A stretch of 64,000 bases of DNA from Proteles cristata cristata. Taxonomy: Eukaryota > Chordata > Mammalia > Carnivora > Hyaenidae. The number at the start of each line of letters is the position of its first letter. The first letter of the stretch is position 1. The translations under genes and the position numbers were made by a program. The notes under the pieces were generated by a model. The model did not search any database. It was not told the origin of the DNA and saw nothing but the letters and a program-made list of their open reading frames with translations. This document shows, piece by piece, positions 47,927 to 60,143 of this stretch. The stretch is from positions 558,001-622,000 of the forward strand of contig JAESUZ010002601.1 of assembly GCA_017311185.1 (NCBI GenBank), in the 5' to 3' direction.

Positions 47927-50869
47927 AGTTTAATTCTTTGTAAGCTAAATACTCTTTAGCCTAGTGCCAAAATGGACATTCTAAACAAAGCTTATATTAA
48001 AAGGAAACCACACTTCATCATCTTCCCATAGTTTCAGCTCTTTTGAAACTTTTTGAAACTGTGAATGTCTGTTAAGAAAGACAGGAGCCATGTTTGCCAT
48101 GGTGAGCAGCACTCAGCACAGAGGTGTTTGTCCTAAAGGATCCCTCCTATCTATTCTCATGGCTTCAAGGCATCTTGTGGCAATCTTCCATAAGCATTCC
48201 CACTTTGGAGTTTTTGGGGGGACATTTCTTCACCAACTCACACAATCCACCTGATCCTCATCAGTAAGCCAGAAAGTACAGAATTGCATGGATCAAGCAG
48301 TAGAAAGGCAAAAGAGGTACCATTGTGATACTCAGTGAAGAAGATTATTTTCAGGTGGCTCTGTTGAATAAATAGTGAAATGCAAGATGGAGGATTATAG
48401 CAATGTAAATCTAAAAGTATCTCTGGCTCTAAAACCCTATGATTTGAATCATAAGTGGCTCTGAGCCAATTAAGGGGAACCCAGCAGGCATCCCCAATCT
48501 GTGATGAAGCTACCCAAGCATGCTCTTTTGACAGATTCAATTATGATTTTCAGTCTTATAAAAGGAGCGGTTACATGTCCTCCTCATTTGTTAGATCTAA
48601 ATAACTGGATTGGTATTTAGGTGAACTGGAGAGATGCCCATGTGCCCAACCACAGAAATGTAGGCAGCCTGAGTTATGATGGTTGTATGATTTTTTTCCC
48701 TCTCATCAGGAAAAAATCAGGACTAGCCTTAGTAAGTAGCTAGGCCTTTTACAAATTGCTAACAGGAAGAAAGACCTTATTAACAATACCAAAAATAAAA
48801 TACACATCCTCTAATATTCAAATGAACAATAATAAGTAACCCTACTAAGCCAGTTGAAACATTTACACCCTGGAGGACCCATCCATATATCTTTCTAGCC
48901 AAATATTCAGATATTTGACAAAAGTATTTCTTGTATTCTTTTGTAGATTCAGGTAGTGTAATGGTGAGAGCAACTCATAAAAATTTCTAGGCCCAAATAG
49001 TTTCTTTCATGCTTTAAGGGACTTATACAACCACAAAATTGGATCCAGCACTTCTTTTTTCTTTTGTGAGAAATAGTTTATCCATCTCTTTGTGTATTAG
49101 AGTGACCCATCTCTGTGTGAGAATATGTCAGGCTTCTTAAATTTTCCAACAGAATGTCAACTCTGCTGCCTTTTCACCTGCTGTTTCAACGTATAGATCT
49201 TTCTTCAATCAACCACACAGAATATTGGCACTTTGAGCAGCTGCCAAAAGATTTAACCTTGAATCGACTGTGCTAAGGGTATACACCAAGATATTTCTAA
49301 CTGCTAGTAAGTTGGATCACATACACCAAGCTCATTGTCTTAATTCCTTCCTTCCTCTGCCATACACATATACCATCATTACTGAGTACCTGTTTAATTT
49401 TGTGCCCTTGACCACTATGGAAATTTAGCATAATACAGAGCACTTTGGGAAAGGAAGGGAAAAAAGACTTTGAATGACTGCTGTAACGTTGTACTAAATA
49501 TTGCTTGATAGCTTCAGAAAAAGGAGCTGTAACACACAGTTCTCACAAGAATCTGTGCCAGGAAAAAGTTTATCACTCAAAATAAACTTGTAGGATTTGT
49601 TCTGCTACAAGAAAAACTATATAAGCTCTCAATTTCCTTTTTATTGTGTGTGTGACTATCTAAATTCTTAGAGCTAAGGTGAATGCTCAGTTGTATTAAT
49701 GATCTAATTTTCAGTGCTTGGTATAATTGTACCTTAGCAAAACTCAGTTTACTTTGTCTTTCATAACAACATTCATCTCTATCATTCATCTCTGTCATTA
49801 GGGTGTAATTCAGGCTTTCCCTACTTGTGATCTCTGAATTCCATGACACTGCCTAATGCTCCAGTGTTTCTCATCATTGAACAGACAATAGTATTTGTTG
49901 AATTAACATTACTTTGCACTGTTTTGTATGTTTTTAATAATGAAAAATTCCATTTTGAAAATAGGAAGTAAAATTCTAAACCAGCAGGAATGACTAACAA
50001 GACTATTGAGAATAATGAATAAATAAAAATAACATTTGTTAGAGGCATTTGAAACCCATGTTCTCCAAAAAGGTTGGTGACAAACCTTAATCCCCATTCC
50101 AGTTTTGCAGAGTCTATATTGTTATCAGTCAGGTCACATTTTATTTTACTGAGTTTTATTTTCAGTGAGTTTTAACTTTCTTGGAGTCTTGCATCAGAGG
50201 GCTCTTGACAGAATAGTTAAGCAATAAGGTCATGCTTGATTAAAATGTGTTTTTGTCATCAGTTTGTCCTATTCTAACAACCAAGGCTATTAGTCAAATA
50301 TGTGAGGAGACTTCTATAGGCTAAGGAAAATCACATCAGTGAAGCTGTCTTTTAGAGAACTGCAATGAGCCGACTAACCATCACTCTTATGGGCTGGTGT
50401 TTCCATCATGGAAGTCTTTGACATCTAGGAGACTGAGGTTGGAGTCAAGAAGTAAAAGACCAAAGTCCAAAACCAATCTAGTCTAATTGGCAGTCTGAAT
50501 CCCAGGTCTCCTCAGGTGTGCCTCATAAATTCTCTGAACCAGTGTGCTGAGATCAAAAGGGTAATTTTTTGTCTGTGTTGAGATGACCCCACAGAGTGCT
50601 ATTTGAGGGTGGGGAGGTATAATCATTTGTCTCTCTTGCACCAGTGGAATAGCGTGCTCTGAGGTACCTGTAACAAAGGGGTAGATCCAAAGGAGTGGAC
50701 ATGGTGGGAGGGTAGCATGAATAGTAATGCACCCTCAAAAAGGAAATAGTTAGGAAACTATGGTAAATATGTTCAATAAAATGTCATGTGGTCTTCTGTG
50801 CATTTAAGCTCATTGTACATTTCTTTCATGAGCTAAATCAAATATCTTCCTGTAAAATGTGTGATATTG
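47927..50869. other. No gene or named repeat seen
   Basis: AT-rich DNA with scattered 60-100 codon frames lacking recognisable motifs. Confidence 0.5.
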
Positions 50870-51010
50870 GTTTAACTTCTTCAGTATTTTATTCTCCTCT
50901 GTTTAATGAGGAGAATAATAGAACTAGGAATTTTGAGAGGATTCCATGAGATAATCTATGTAAAAAACCAATGGGCTCAGCATATTGCACATAGTAGAAT
51001 TATATCTATG
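50870..51010 (+). mobile_element. MIR, sense
   Basis: The MIR 3' half is readable: TTTATTCTCCTCTGTTTAAT, then GAGAATAATAGAACTAGG, GAGAGGATTCCATGAGATAA, and CAGCATATTGCACATAGTAG. Confidence 0.75.
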
Positions 51011-52688
51011 AAAAAGTGTTAATGATTGGGAAAATGCTGATGTCAATAAAAACAAGGACACAAAATTGTGCAGTTAGCATGCTTTTGCAGATATATTGAT
51101 AAAGACTAGAAGGAAAAAATAATTGCAGATATTTTTAAATCTTGAGATATAGGAGATTATTTTCTTTTTTGTAATCACCTGCATTATATAAATTTTCCAC
51201 AAAGCACATACAAAATATGCCTAGGGAAATATAAAATTCACAGAAGTAAATGTCAACCTGCTAAAATTCCTTCTTTTGGATCTTAACCATTGGGTTCTTG
51301 GAGGGAACTAGCATGTCTTTATTTGCTAACAAACATTTATTTACTAGTGTACATCTCATATACACTAAGGAAATAATACTATTTGATTCTAATCCAGATC
51401 CTTTCTAGCCTTATAAACCAATTCATTCACCTGTAATGAAAATTTAGCAGGTAGAGAGCAATGTGATCCTGTTCTCTGAAATCTCCTCCAGCCTCAGGTG
51501 TTGAGACCTATAAATCTTGATTCTTAGGTGCTCATTTCTTTCCCCAGAACCTGTGTCATTCTTTTAGCAGAGAAAAAGCTCAAAAGATTCATATATTCAT
51601 AAGAGATGTGGGGGTGTATAACTAGTAATGTGGCACTCCAGACTCCAAGCATATTCTGTAGCCCATTATCACTATAGAAATAGAAAGAACCAGGGAGAAT
51701 CCTCTTTGCTTGTGCTCTGATTAGCTATATTGAGGAGTAATAAACCAGGTAAGGCTGTTGTCATTAATTTGCAGTGCTTACACTCATCAGTAAACGTTAT
51801 TACACTTTGACATTTTCAGTGGTGCTCAGCATACCTGTAAACATTTCCCTACCAGTATGCCTTACTCTTACCTTATAATTATGAAACACTACATGTATTA
51901 ATCTAAATGAAGATATTATACCCATGAGAATTCATCATGACTGGGAGAGTTCTCAGTACATCAATCAATTATAATGAGTCAGCCCTCATGTTATATCCTT
52001 ATTGCCTTTAAAAACAAGTATGCATAATTTTATGAGAACTTACTCCTCTACACACTTCCCCCACCTCTTTGATAATACAGGTTTCTAATGCTATACTGGA
52101 TTTGGAGAATCTTATCCCTGGACCAAATCACCAAATTCTAGAGCTGGAAGAGGCTTGAACACCAGCTAGTGACTAGTTCAATCTGCTAGTTTTATAGAAG
52201 AGGAGACCATAGCCCAGAGAGATTAACTTTGTCCAAGAATGCAAGGGTCAAGAGTAGAATTCAGTCCAATTCTGTTCTGTTACATCTTGGAGCCTTTGAA
52301 AAATCCATGGTAACTAGTCTTTGGCCCTTATAGTAATACTTTGCCAGCCTAAGCTACTTTTTTTCTATGAAGTTCATCCTCATCCTGCTTTGGCTTATTT
52401 GTAGGCAATATCATGAAAACATTTTTGATAAGGAAAAACCAGGGAAGAAGGATTAAAAACTGGTAAAGAATTTTAAATCAATGGTGACTATAAGTCACTT
52501 TTATTCAAACAGCATAATTCTCTGTACATAGAGCAGACAAATGGAAATATGTCCTACAAAGGCTGAAGCAGATCATAATTCCATGAGTAGCAGTAAAATC
52601 CTCTCAGTTTCTCGGTAACTTTTTTATTATTTCTTTCTGCCTGTGTCACTTTTGGAAGCTTAGACCAAATCATTTGTTGTTAGGAAGT
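51011..52688. other. No gene seen; weak ancient repeat at about 52130-52330
   Basis: Near 52140 CTAGAGCTGGAAGAGGCTTG, then AAGAGGAGACCATAGCCCAG and AGAGAGATTAACTTTGTCC, resembles the common mammalian-wide ancient repeat phrase ending in GAGGCCCAGAGAGGTTAAG. The family (MIR or CR1/L3 type) is unresolved. The rest is single-copy-looking. Confidence 0.4.
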
Positions 52689-52706
52689 TGTAGCTGTGAT
52701 GTTTCC

Positions 52707-52938
52707 TTTTTTTTTTTTTTTTTAACGTTTTATTTATTTCTGAGAGAGAGAGAGAGAGAGAGAGACAGCATGATCGGAGAGGGTCAGAGAGAGAGGGAGA
52801 TACAGAATCTGAAGCAGGCTCCAGGCTCTGAGCTAGTTTTCAGCACAGAGCCCGACACAGGGCTTGAATCCACGAACCGTGAAATCATAACCTGAGCCGA
52901 AGTCAGACACTTAACCAACTGAGCCACCCAGGCACCCC
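52707..52938 (-). mobile_element. Felid CAN-SINE
   Basis: An antisense copy with poly(T), AACGTTTTATTTATTTCTGA, a (GA)n tract and the end GAGCCACCCAGGCACCCC. The duplication TGTAGCTGTGAT occurs at 52689-52700 and 52939-52950, extended with mismatches. Confidence 0.95.
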
Positions 52939-53164
52939 TGTAGCTGTGATTTTTCAAGGGCTTTGTGCTGTGGAAAAAGAGAGAACTTCAAATTAATGCC
53001 ATGTTGAAACATAAAAATTACTTGCAATCTGTACTTAGCATTTTTCATTTTCAGAAAATCATTGGTAAAATGAGTGACCTTTGATAATGAGGAAAATCTG
53101 TATTTTTTTTTCAAACTCCCTTTTGCATGCATTCACCATCTACTTTGGTCACCAGCCATGTACC

Positions 53165-54110
53165 AATTACTGTATGATCTCTGTGGATACGATCTCTGTC
53201 CTCAGGGAGCTCACAGAGTGTAGAGGAAAAACATACACACAAGCAAAGTGTCATGATTTCATGTGACAGATGCCACAGCATAAGCCCCCAAAGGCACAGT
53301 AGAGAGGGCAGAGGATTAATAAGGGGAATGATAAATGAGTTGAAATTTAAAGGATGACTCCAAGTTTGACAGGCAGACTTGGGAGGAAGGGGTGCACAAT
53401 ATGAATACAAAAGTAATATTCTAGAAGGAGTCAGCTTCATATAAAAAGTATTGAAGGGGTAAGAAAGTGTGATATTTGTAAGTAACTGAAAATGATTCAG
53501 TATTGCTAACTCATAAAATGTGTTGTAATCAGTGGCACACTTATTACAGATAGGGAGATTTAACAGGTCTTTCAGACTGTGTTAAAGAGATTAAATTTTA
53601 CACCAAGGCAATGAGAAACCATTCAAGAATTAAGATCAGGCAATGACATAGTCCATCTGAATGCTAGAAAAACCACTATTGCCATAGTCTGTAAGAAAGG
53701 TTGGAGGGTAAGCATCCCCTAACCAGGAAGAACAGTCAATAGGCAACATACTACAATCCCAGGCAAGAAACATTAGAGCCCAATGATTTAAGGAAGTCGC
53801 AGTGATAGTAGCGGTGAGAAAGAAAAGGAGGATAAATTCAAGAAATATTTCATGAATAGAATCACCATGATTTAGACACTGGGCAGGAGGCCAAGAGGAA
53901 AAGCAAGATATCGAGGGGAGAGGTTGACATATGGGAAGGATAAACACAGTAGCTTTGGACATTTTAATGGGAAGCTCTTATGGAATATCCATGTAAAGAT
54001 TCTAGTAGGCAGTTGGATAAATAGGAAATGTCTTGTATAGAGACATTGATTTAAAAGTCATTTTTATATAGGCAGTTAAAGCTGTGAAAAATGTGAGTTA
54101 TCCCAAGAAG
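53165..54110 (-). mobile_element. LINE2 (L2), 3' half
   Basis: Antisense L2 landmarks occur in order: CTGTCCTCAGGGAGCTCACA, GACAGGCAGACTTGGGAGGA, ACCATTCAAGAATTAAGATC, and AGTAGGCAGTTGGATAAATA. Spread over about 950 bases with many indels. No open frame. Confidence 0.7.
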
Positions 54111-55329
54111 ATGTATACCAAAAGAAAAAGAAAGCTGAGGAAGAGCCCAGTGAACATGTTAGTTGGGTTGAGGAAGAGGAAGAGAGTTTTCAAGAGACAT
54201 TGGGAAGCATAAGCCAGAGTGATGTCAACAAAATGGTGGCTATCAATCCCCCCACAAAGAGCAACAATTACTTAGCTCTCCATAAAGAAAACCAGTCCTG
54301 AAGACCTCTAGAGTGCACTTAAACGTAAGCAACACAGTGGAACAAAAAACCTGAGAATAACCACACAGAAAGGGGTATCTGCATCATCCCATCCCCAACC
54401 CAGCTTTGCTCAGCACCAAGCAGGAACATTCCAGCTGGAATGATCACATTGTGTTTCAAACAAGATTTCTTAAAGATCATTATATATTGTGACAATATAT
54501 ATTTAACAGAAAACATTTTTAGAAAGAACTAAATTATAATGGAAATGGCATTGCATCCTGGCCTACAAACACATTGCAACTAACTCATGTTTTCAAGGAG
54601 TGCATTCTGTCATCAAAAGAACAACTTGAAGTATTATCAACAAGCCACACTGGCTTAATCCAAAATGCCAGTTTGATATATATGACAGGGGTAACATCAG
54701 ACTCTCTTGAAAATATGAAAGATTTTTCTTCTGAAAAAATACCGTGGGATAAAAACCATGGCTGTGTGTTCAGACCCATGACAGGGCCACCATGGGCCAG
54801 AACTTCTAGGGATGCCATTTATATAGCACACAATGGAGCTGTGTAACACAATAACCCTGCCAGCATAGGGTCAAGGACCAAAAGATTCAGGCCTCACCCA
54901 AGCAGGGAACAAAAATCCGCTTCAGACACCAGAATCTGAGCCCCAAGTAAGACCAGACAGACAGACACACTTTGCAGGACTTTGATCGTGGCTTTGCAGA
55001 AGCTGCAATAATATCAGAAACAAATCAAAGGGGAACTCCACTCATACTGGATATTCCTTAGCATTGGATTTTTAGAGAATTTTCTGGCAGATAGAGGTGT
55101 CTTTTCTAACAAAATGTATAACTGTTTTTTTTCTTGTTTGCACAAAGGCCTTTACTTTATCTTTCTGGATCCTCTGCTTTCCTATCTAGTTGTTACTAAT
55201 TAGTCAAAGGAGCTCGAGGACATCATTGTTTTAGGACTAGTCTAGAACCAGTAACCATAATTAGTACAGATCAGAGAACACAAAGGAAATAAGGCAAGGT
55301 CTTTATATCCTTCAGTTAGTTAATTCATT
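54111..55329. other. Unclassified; possible ancient L1 5' end near 54220-54340
   Basis: AACAAAATGGTGGCTATCAA followed by CAACAATTACTTAGCTC and CAGTCCTGAAGACCTC loosely resembles the 5' untranslated start of old carnivoran L1 elements. The match is weak. The open frame at 54574-54846 (90 codons) has no recognisable motif. Confidence 0.3.
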
Positions 55330-55405
55330 CCTTTAATCAACAAACACTTTTGAGGACCTGTTATGTGGCCAGCAGTGTGCTGTGTAGTGGCCAGCGGCAG
55401 GGTCA
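55330..55405 (-). mobile_element. LINE2 (L2) 3' tip
   Basis: TTTAATCAACAAACACTTTT, GAGGACCTGTTATGTGGCCA and GCAGTGTGC follow the L2 3' end read backwards. Confidence 0.6.
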
Positions 55406-55519
55406 GGAGTCTAAGAGACGGCTAATGGTTCAAGGTATAAACCACATGCTGAGAGAAGGCATTATGTGTAGCCAGAAATGCAGGCACATCACTGAATGAG
55501 GCATCAGTGTGTTTTCTGA

Positions 55520-55800
55520 AAGTTGCATTTTTAAAGCCATAATTCTTCCAAATGTGTTGAAAATTGTCCTCAGCAGCTATTTTAACTTTACACGGATGCA
55601 GCGCTTTTATAACAGGAAAATGTTCATATTTTCAGCTCAAGTTCTTAAGTGGGGAAAACATGACAGATGCTTTTGCTAAGCCTAAGAGATTGATTTGAAC
55701 TGAATTTTAATTAAAATTATTCAAAGAGCTGGTGAAAAGTTTTCTCATGACCGCCTGAGTCCTTCAAAAGTTCTGCCCTCTCTAATGAAAGATGTAGTGT
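55520..55800. promoter_or_regulatory. Possible conserved non-coding element
   Basis: Repeat-free, mixed-composition sequence with retained CpGs (CACGGATGCAGCGC, GACCGCC) and homeodomain-like AT words (TTTTAATTAAAATTATTC). Suggested by character only. Confidence 0.2.
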
Positions 55801-55820
55801 CACACCTAAATCAAGATAGC

Positions 55821-55847
55821 AAAAAAAGAAAGAAAGAAAGAAAGAAA
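55821..55847. repeat. (AAAG)n microsatellite
   Basis: An A-run followed by five GAAA units. Confidence 0.92.
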
Positions 55848-56379
55848 CTAATCGGTTATCGATTGGTTAAGTCATGAGGTTTTACTGAATGTTGTAATGG
55901 AAAGATAATTCTCATTTTACTTTTGCCAATTATAGAGATATTAACTTATAAAGATATGAAAGTCAAGAAATTGGCATTGATGTAAAAATCTTATGCCAAG
56001 AACAGCATTAACACATTGATTTATGAACATTTCTATAAAAATCACCTACTATGTTCAGTATCTATTTTGGCATTTTTGATATAGCAAATGCCTCTTAACT
56101 AATGATAGTCTGACAACACAGTGATTAATTTATATTTATATTTAGGCTTTAACATCATTTTTGAATAAGTGAGTTAGGAAAGCATCCAACTGTTCTTTTC
56201 TTCTCACATGCCAGATGTCAACATAATTTCTTCAAGTATAATCATTTCCAATCGTGGTCATGTTTGTTCCTCAAAAAGAGGGCTATAGGAAATGGCGCCA
56301 TGTTAAACAAAGTTGAAATTTAATAGAAACTTAATTAGCAATCGCTGTTAAATTCTTTTTATAAACAGTGCTATCTTAG

Positions 56380-57100
56380 GTATTTTGAGAGATAAGAAGA
56401 TGAATTAGGTTTGCCACTCATCCACAGCTCACAATATACAGTGGAAGCAGCTGTGATCAGTACTGTAATAATTGAAGCAACAACATCCAGGCCCAAGGTA
56501 CTGCAGGGAGCAGAGAAATTCATCTCAGTTGGGGAAACCTTTTAAGTGATGTACACCAAGTAGAGCATTAGGTGCAACGAGGAGAAATGGTGCAAACATA
56601 CAGCATGGCCCTTTCCCCCTTTGGGAGGAGAAGACTTAGACATAAAATAGTGAGAGGACTGTATAAGTAGAGATAATATAAGACAGTGTGCAATTGTGTA
56701 CAAAAGAACCAAAGTCTCTAATCTGCAAGTAAAGGCTCTGAGCATTCAGTAGAGAGAGAAATTGGTATTGCCTGGAGAGATTAAATGATACCTTGAGAAG
56801 ATGGGTCATGAGATGGGCTGGGAAGTGCTGGAAGTATTTGCAGAAGCTGTGGAAGGAAGAACCTTCAATGATGCAAACAGTGAACCTGCAAGAGTGACCA
56901 CAGCCTGTTCCATGACCTGTAGAGGCCAACCTGGCTGAAGCCAGGGGCTTTTTTGGGGGTACACCGCATAAGCAGAGTGGATACCTAAGGAAGGGCCGAA
57001 TGGGGTAACACCATGAATGCCGAGATGAAAAATCTGGCCTTGATCTGAGAGGAAGAGGAAACTTTTGCAATTTGTCCAGCAGCCGGGTGACACATGGAAA
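56380..57100 (-). mobile_element. LINE2 (L2), 3' part
   Basis: Antisense L2 landmarks: CACAGCTCACAATATACAGT and GGAAGCAGCTGTGATCAGTA, then the AAATCTGGCCTTGATCTGAG block leading to CAGCCGGGTGACAC. Diverged. The 160-codon antisense frame at 56636-57118 lies wholly inside this repeat and is not a gene. Confidence 0.55.
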
Positions 57101-58171
57101 GCCGCTAGAAAGACACACTAGGAAGATTAGTCTGGCAGTTATTGCTTTTCTGAAGAATTGCCTTATATAAAGTTCCTCTAGTCAGTTGGGAATCTGTAAA
57201 ACATTAGACAGATGTGCCATATTGTTATTACCTTAGATGCCTACAGAAAACTAATAAGTGTGTGTATAATCCTAACACTTGTAGAAAGTGTTCTCTAGAA
57301 TCTTGTAACTGAGACTTGGAAGAAAGCATTTAGTCAACCGGCTCTACCATAAAGGAGGAGATGGAAAACAGATATAATGGATGAGTGTGTGTTAAAACGA
57401 CGTGAGAGAAACAGAAGGGAAATGTTACATGAAAAGGAAGATTTATGTCCAAAAAGACCTATCTCATATTTTAGGAGCCTTCAGAAGGTGTCTTGAGGTT
57501 AAAAACAATAACACCTTCCTTTCATAAAAACATGTTTAAGGGAGAAATATCATCGGGAATTATAAACTGGTTGTCTTAACTCTAATACGTGAGGAGAGAC
57601 AAGCTCCACAGGCTATAGGTGGTAATCAGGACCTTACAAGGAGAAAATCAGGGTAGATCAATTCAATTTCCACTCAGGACGCAGAAATAGATCTTAATGA
57701 TAAGGAAGTTATAATGTGGCTTATTTTCATAAGAGTTTGGCATCTGCTATACTTGGTATGCTTTTTAGTAAGCTGCATGGATACAGTTTGGGAGTCTTTC
57801 ATGTGAGCACAGCTGATAAAGGTTTATATCCAGATATTACTTAGTGGGATCTCACCATTAAAATGAAAACATTTTTCTGTGGCCGCTAACATCAGGGGTC
57901 AAAAGTTGGTGCTAATGGTGTTAAAGTGATGGAATTGCCCCTCCAAGTGCTCTCGCTTTGTCCTGGAGTCACTTACCAGCTGGGCTCCCTGCTCCTCACT
58001 GAGTCACAATGTGCGCTGTCACCAGAGGAAGCAGACATGAGTGGTAGAACAAAACAAACCCATCAGCATTTCTAGAAGAAAAAAAAAAAAAAACAAACAC
58101 CCTTAAGTCCTGCCTAGGCACAAGGCAAAAAGGCACAGTTGAGTCTAATAGTCAAAAATCCTATTGGCTCA
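57101..58171. other. No gene seen; A-run at 58079-58093
   Basis: AT-rich DNA with no recognisable element. Ends at the left duplication of a SINE. Confidence 0.5.
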
Positions 58172-58366
58172 GGGGCGCCTGGGTGGCTCAGTCGGTTCAG
58201 CATCCTACTTCAGCACAGGTCATGATCTCGCAGCTTGTGGGTTTGAGCCCTGTGTCGGGCTCTGTGCTGACAGCTCAGAACCTGGAATCTGCTTCGAATT
58301 CTGTGTCTCCCTCTCCCTCTGCCCTCCCCCACCTCTCAAAAATAGATAAACATTAAAAGAAAAGAA
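58172..58366 (+). mobile_element. Felid CAN-SINE
   Basis: A sense copy starting GGGGCGCCTGGGTGGCTCAG with AAAATAGATAAACATT at the tail. The imperfect duplication CTATTGGCTCA (58161-58171) and TTATTGGTTCA (about 58370-58380) flanks it. Older variant (TGACAGCTCAGAAC). Confidence 0.95.
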
Positions 58367-58380
58367 CATTATTGGTTCAT

Positions 58381-59560
58381 TTGAGATACCTAGTACATTA
58401 AGAATGCTGATTGGTTTAACTGATTTGAGTTTTTTTTCCACTCGATTAGCCAAAAATTAATTTACCCATGATACCAAGAATATTTTTCTGACACATATGA
58501 CAGCTGGGGAACCAACAATCATACCAAATAGTTCCTGTGCCAGTTGTATTGCTTTCTCTTTTCCCTTTGCTGAAGTTTTCACTGCTGTCTTCCACTCAGG
58601 AGAATTCATTCTTCCCAGCTTCTGACAGCTCCTCCTTAATCCACTCCTCCCAGGTCCGTGGTCGCTAGAGCAAATTTAGCCTCCTCCTAGCTAGTGCCCA
58701 CATACCGTTCAAAATCCTAAATTTGTCTACAAATACCAGTTTGGGGGAGAGGTCAGAAAGGGGCAGGGTATCTGAACAAGCCTCTTCAGTATCTGCGAAT
58801 GTCTCTCAAGGCGTTGTGCAATGCTCTGTCCCATGCTCTCTGCCCCTTGTGTCTTGGAAGCGTGGTGCCTCACCTGTGCTTCCTGTGTCTGGGAAGGAAG
58901 GATACTGAACTTGATCTGTGCCGGTGCAGCTGTGCTTATTGAAAATTCCACCCACAGCCCAGCCTTTCTTGTAGATGTGTGCTCAGCCTGGGAAAAATAC
59001 AAAAGGTTTTCCTTAAATTCTTCTTTCTGTTTCTGTATTACCAATGGCTTTCCAATGTTGCTAGTATTTACTCTAACATTAGTTACTTTTAGGAATTTCT
59101 TTGTACATCTTCTGTCTGGCCATATCTTATTTCTAAAAACATGAATTGTAATATTTAAGAATAATCAAGTGTTCTCTGGTAGTTATTAAATGCTCAGGTG
59201 TTTCTTTAGGTCATTTCTCTAGCTATAATAAAGGGCATATAAAATTTTTCTTATCTCTTCTTTCTCTGCTAACCATAATCTTATTTTTTCATAAAATAGT
59301 AAGTTAAAAGATATAAAAGAGCTCTGTGCCAAATAAATTCTGCTGAAATGTTTTCAAGTGTTTTCATAAAGGATTCACATATCTGTGTGACATAGTGATT
59401 TCTTTTGATCCACTTTTGTCATAGGATTTTTAGACATGACATGCAATTTCATAAAACTAGCTAGCCATCAGGTTAGTGATCTATTTATGAAGAAAGGTTC
59501 CTTTCCCTTGTCCTCTACTTACAAAATGTTCAAATTGCATTATGTTTTTGAGGGTTTTTT
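58381..59560. other. No gene or named repeat seen
   Basis: Mixed-composition DNA. Frames at 58727-59144 exceed 100 codons on both strands but overlap each other and have no recognisable motif. Confidence 0.45.
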
Positions 59561-59569
59561 TTTTTCATT

Positions 59570-59830
59570 GATCCAGATAAATCTTGCTTGATGCCTTTTC
59601 AAAGAACAGCTTATCAGAGAATTTCGAGTAACCTTCTGGCATTTCAAAATTGCATATTCTCCGGATAACAGTTTAATTTGTTGTAATTATAAAGCTCCAA
59701 AGTTCCTAAAGATGTAGCTAATGCAGAAAGACAGCTGTGTGAAGTACTATTGGCTGCCTTGCTTTCTTTCAGGCGCTGTACTTTTCCTTTTATTTCCGTA
59801 CGTGAACCTGCTTGTCACACTTGGTAAGCT
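59570..59830. other. Single-copy stretch with candidate 51-bp exon at 59773-59823
   Basis: TTGCTTTCTTTCAG at 59759-59772 is a strong acceptor, and TTG followed by GTAAGCTT at 59824 is a strong donor. The 51-base segment between keeps reading frame (17 codons). It is open in two frames; one reads AVLFLLFPYVNLLVTL, a membrane-like string, and the other RCTFPFISVREPACHT. The surrounding 200 bases are repeat-free. No neighbouring exons are visible, so this is a candidate only. Confidence 0.25.
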
Positions 59831-59908
59831 TATATTTTTAAGCTAGTTGAGACACTTTATACCTACTGCATTCATAATCTATCAATTATTTAAAATGTGT
59901 AATATTTA

Positions 59909-60128
59909 GGGGCGCCTGGGTGGCTTAGTCGGTTAAGCGTCCGACTTTTGCTTAGGTCATAATCTCGCGGTTCGTGGGTTCGAGACCCGCGTCAGGCTCT
60001 GTGCTAACTGCCAGCTCAGAGCCTGGAGCCTGTTTCAGAGTCTGTGACTCCCTCTCTCTCTGACCCTCCCCTGCTCACGCTGTCTCTCTCTCTCTCTCCT
60101 AGAAATAAATAAAACATTTAAAAAAAAT
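59909..60128 (+). mobile_element. Felid CAN-SINE, young subfamily
   Basis: A sense copy with a nearly undecayed head (GGGGCGCCTGGGTGGCTTAG), CpG-rich ATCTCGCGGTTCGTGGGTTC, a B-box-like GGTTCGAGACCC and the tail AAATAAATAAAACATTT. The 15-bp duplication with one mismatch is AAAATGTGTAATATT (59892-59906) and AAAATGTATAATATT (60129-60143). Very similar to the copy at 14613. Confidence 0.97.
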
Positions 60129-60143
60129 AAAATGTATAATATT

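Noticed and set aside
56636..57118. 160-codon antisense open frame, the longest in the window
   Set aside because: Falls wholly within a decayed LINE2 copy and its sequence does not resemble LINE2 or any other protein.
59970..60000. tRNA gene suggested by GGTTCGAG-type B box and A-box-like head
   Set aside because: It is the tRNA-derived head of a CAN-SINE with a tail and target duplication. The same applies to all other such heads here.
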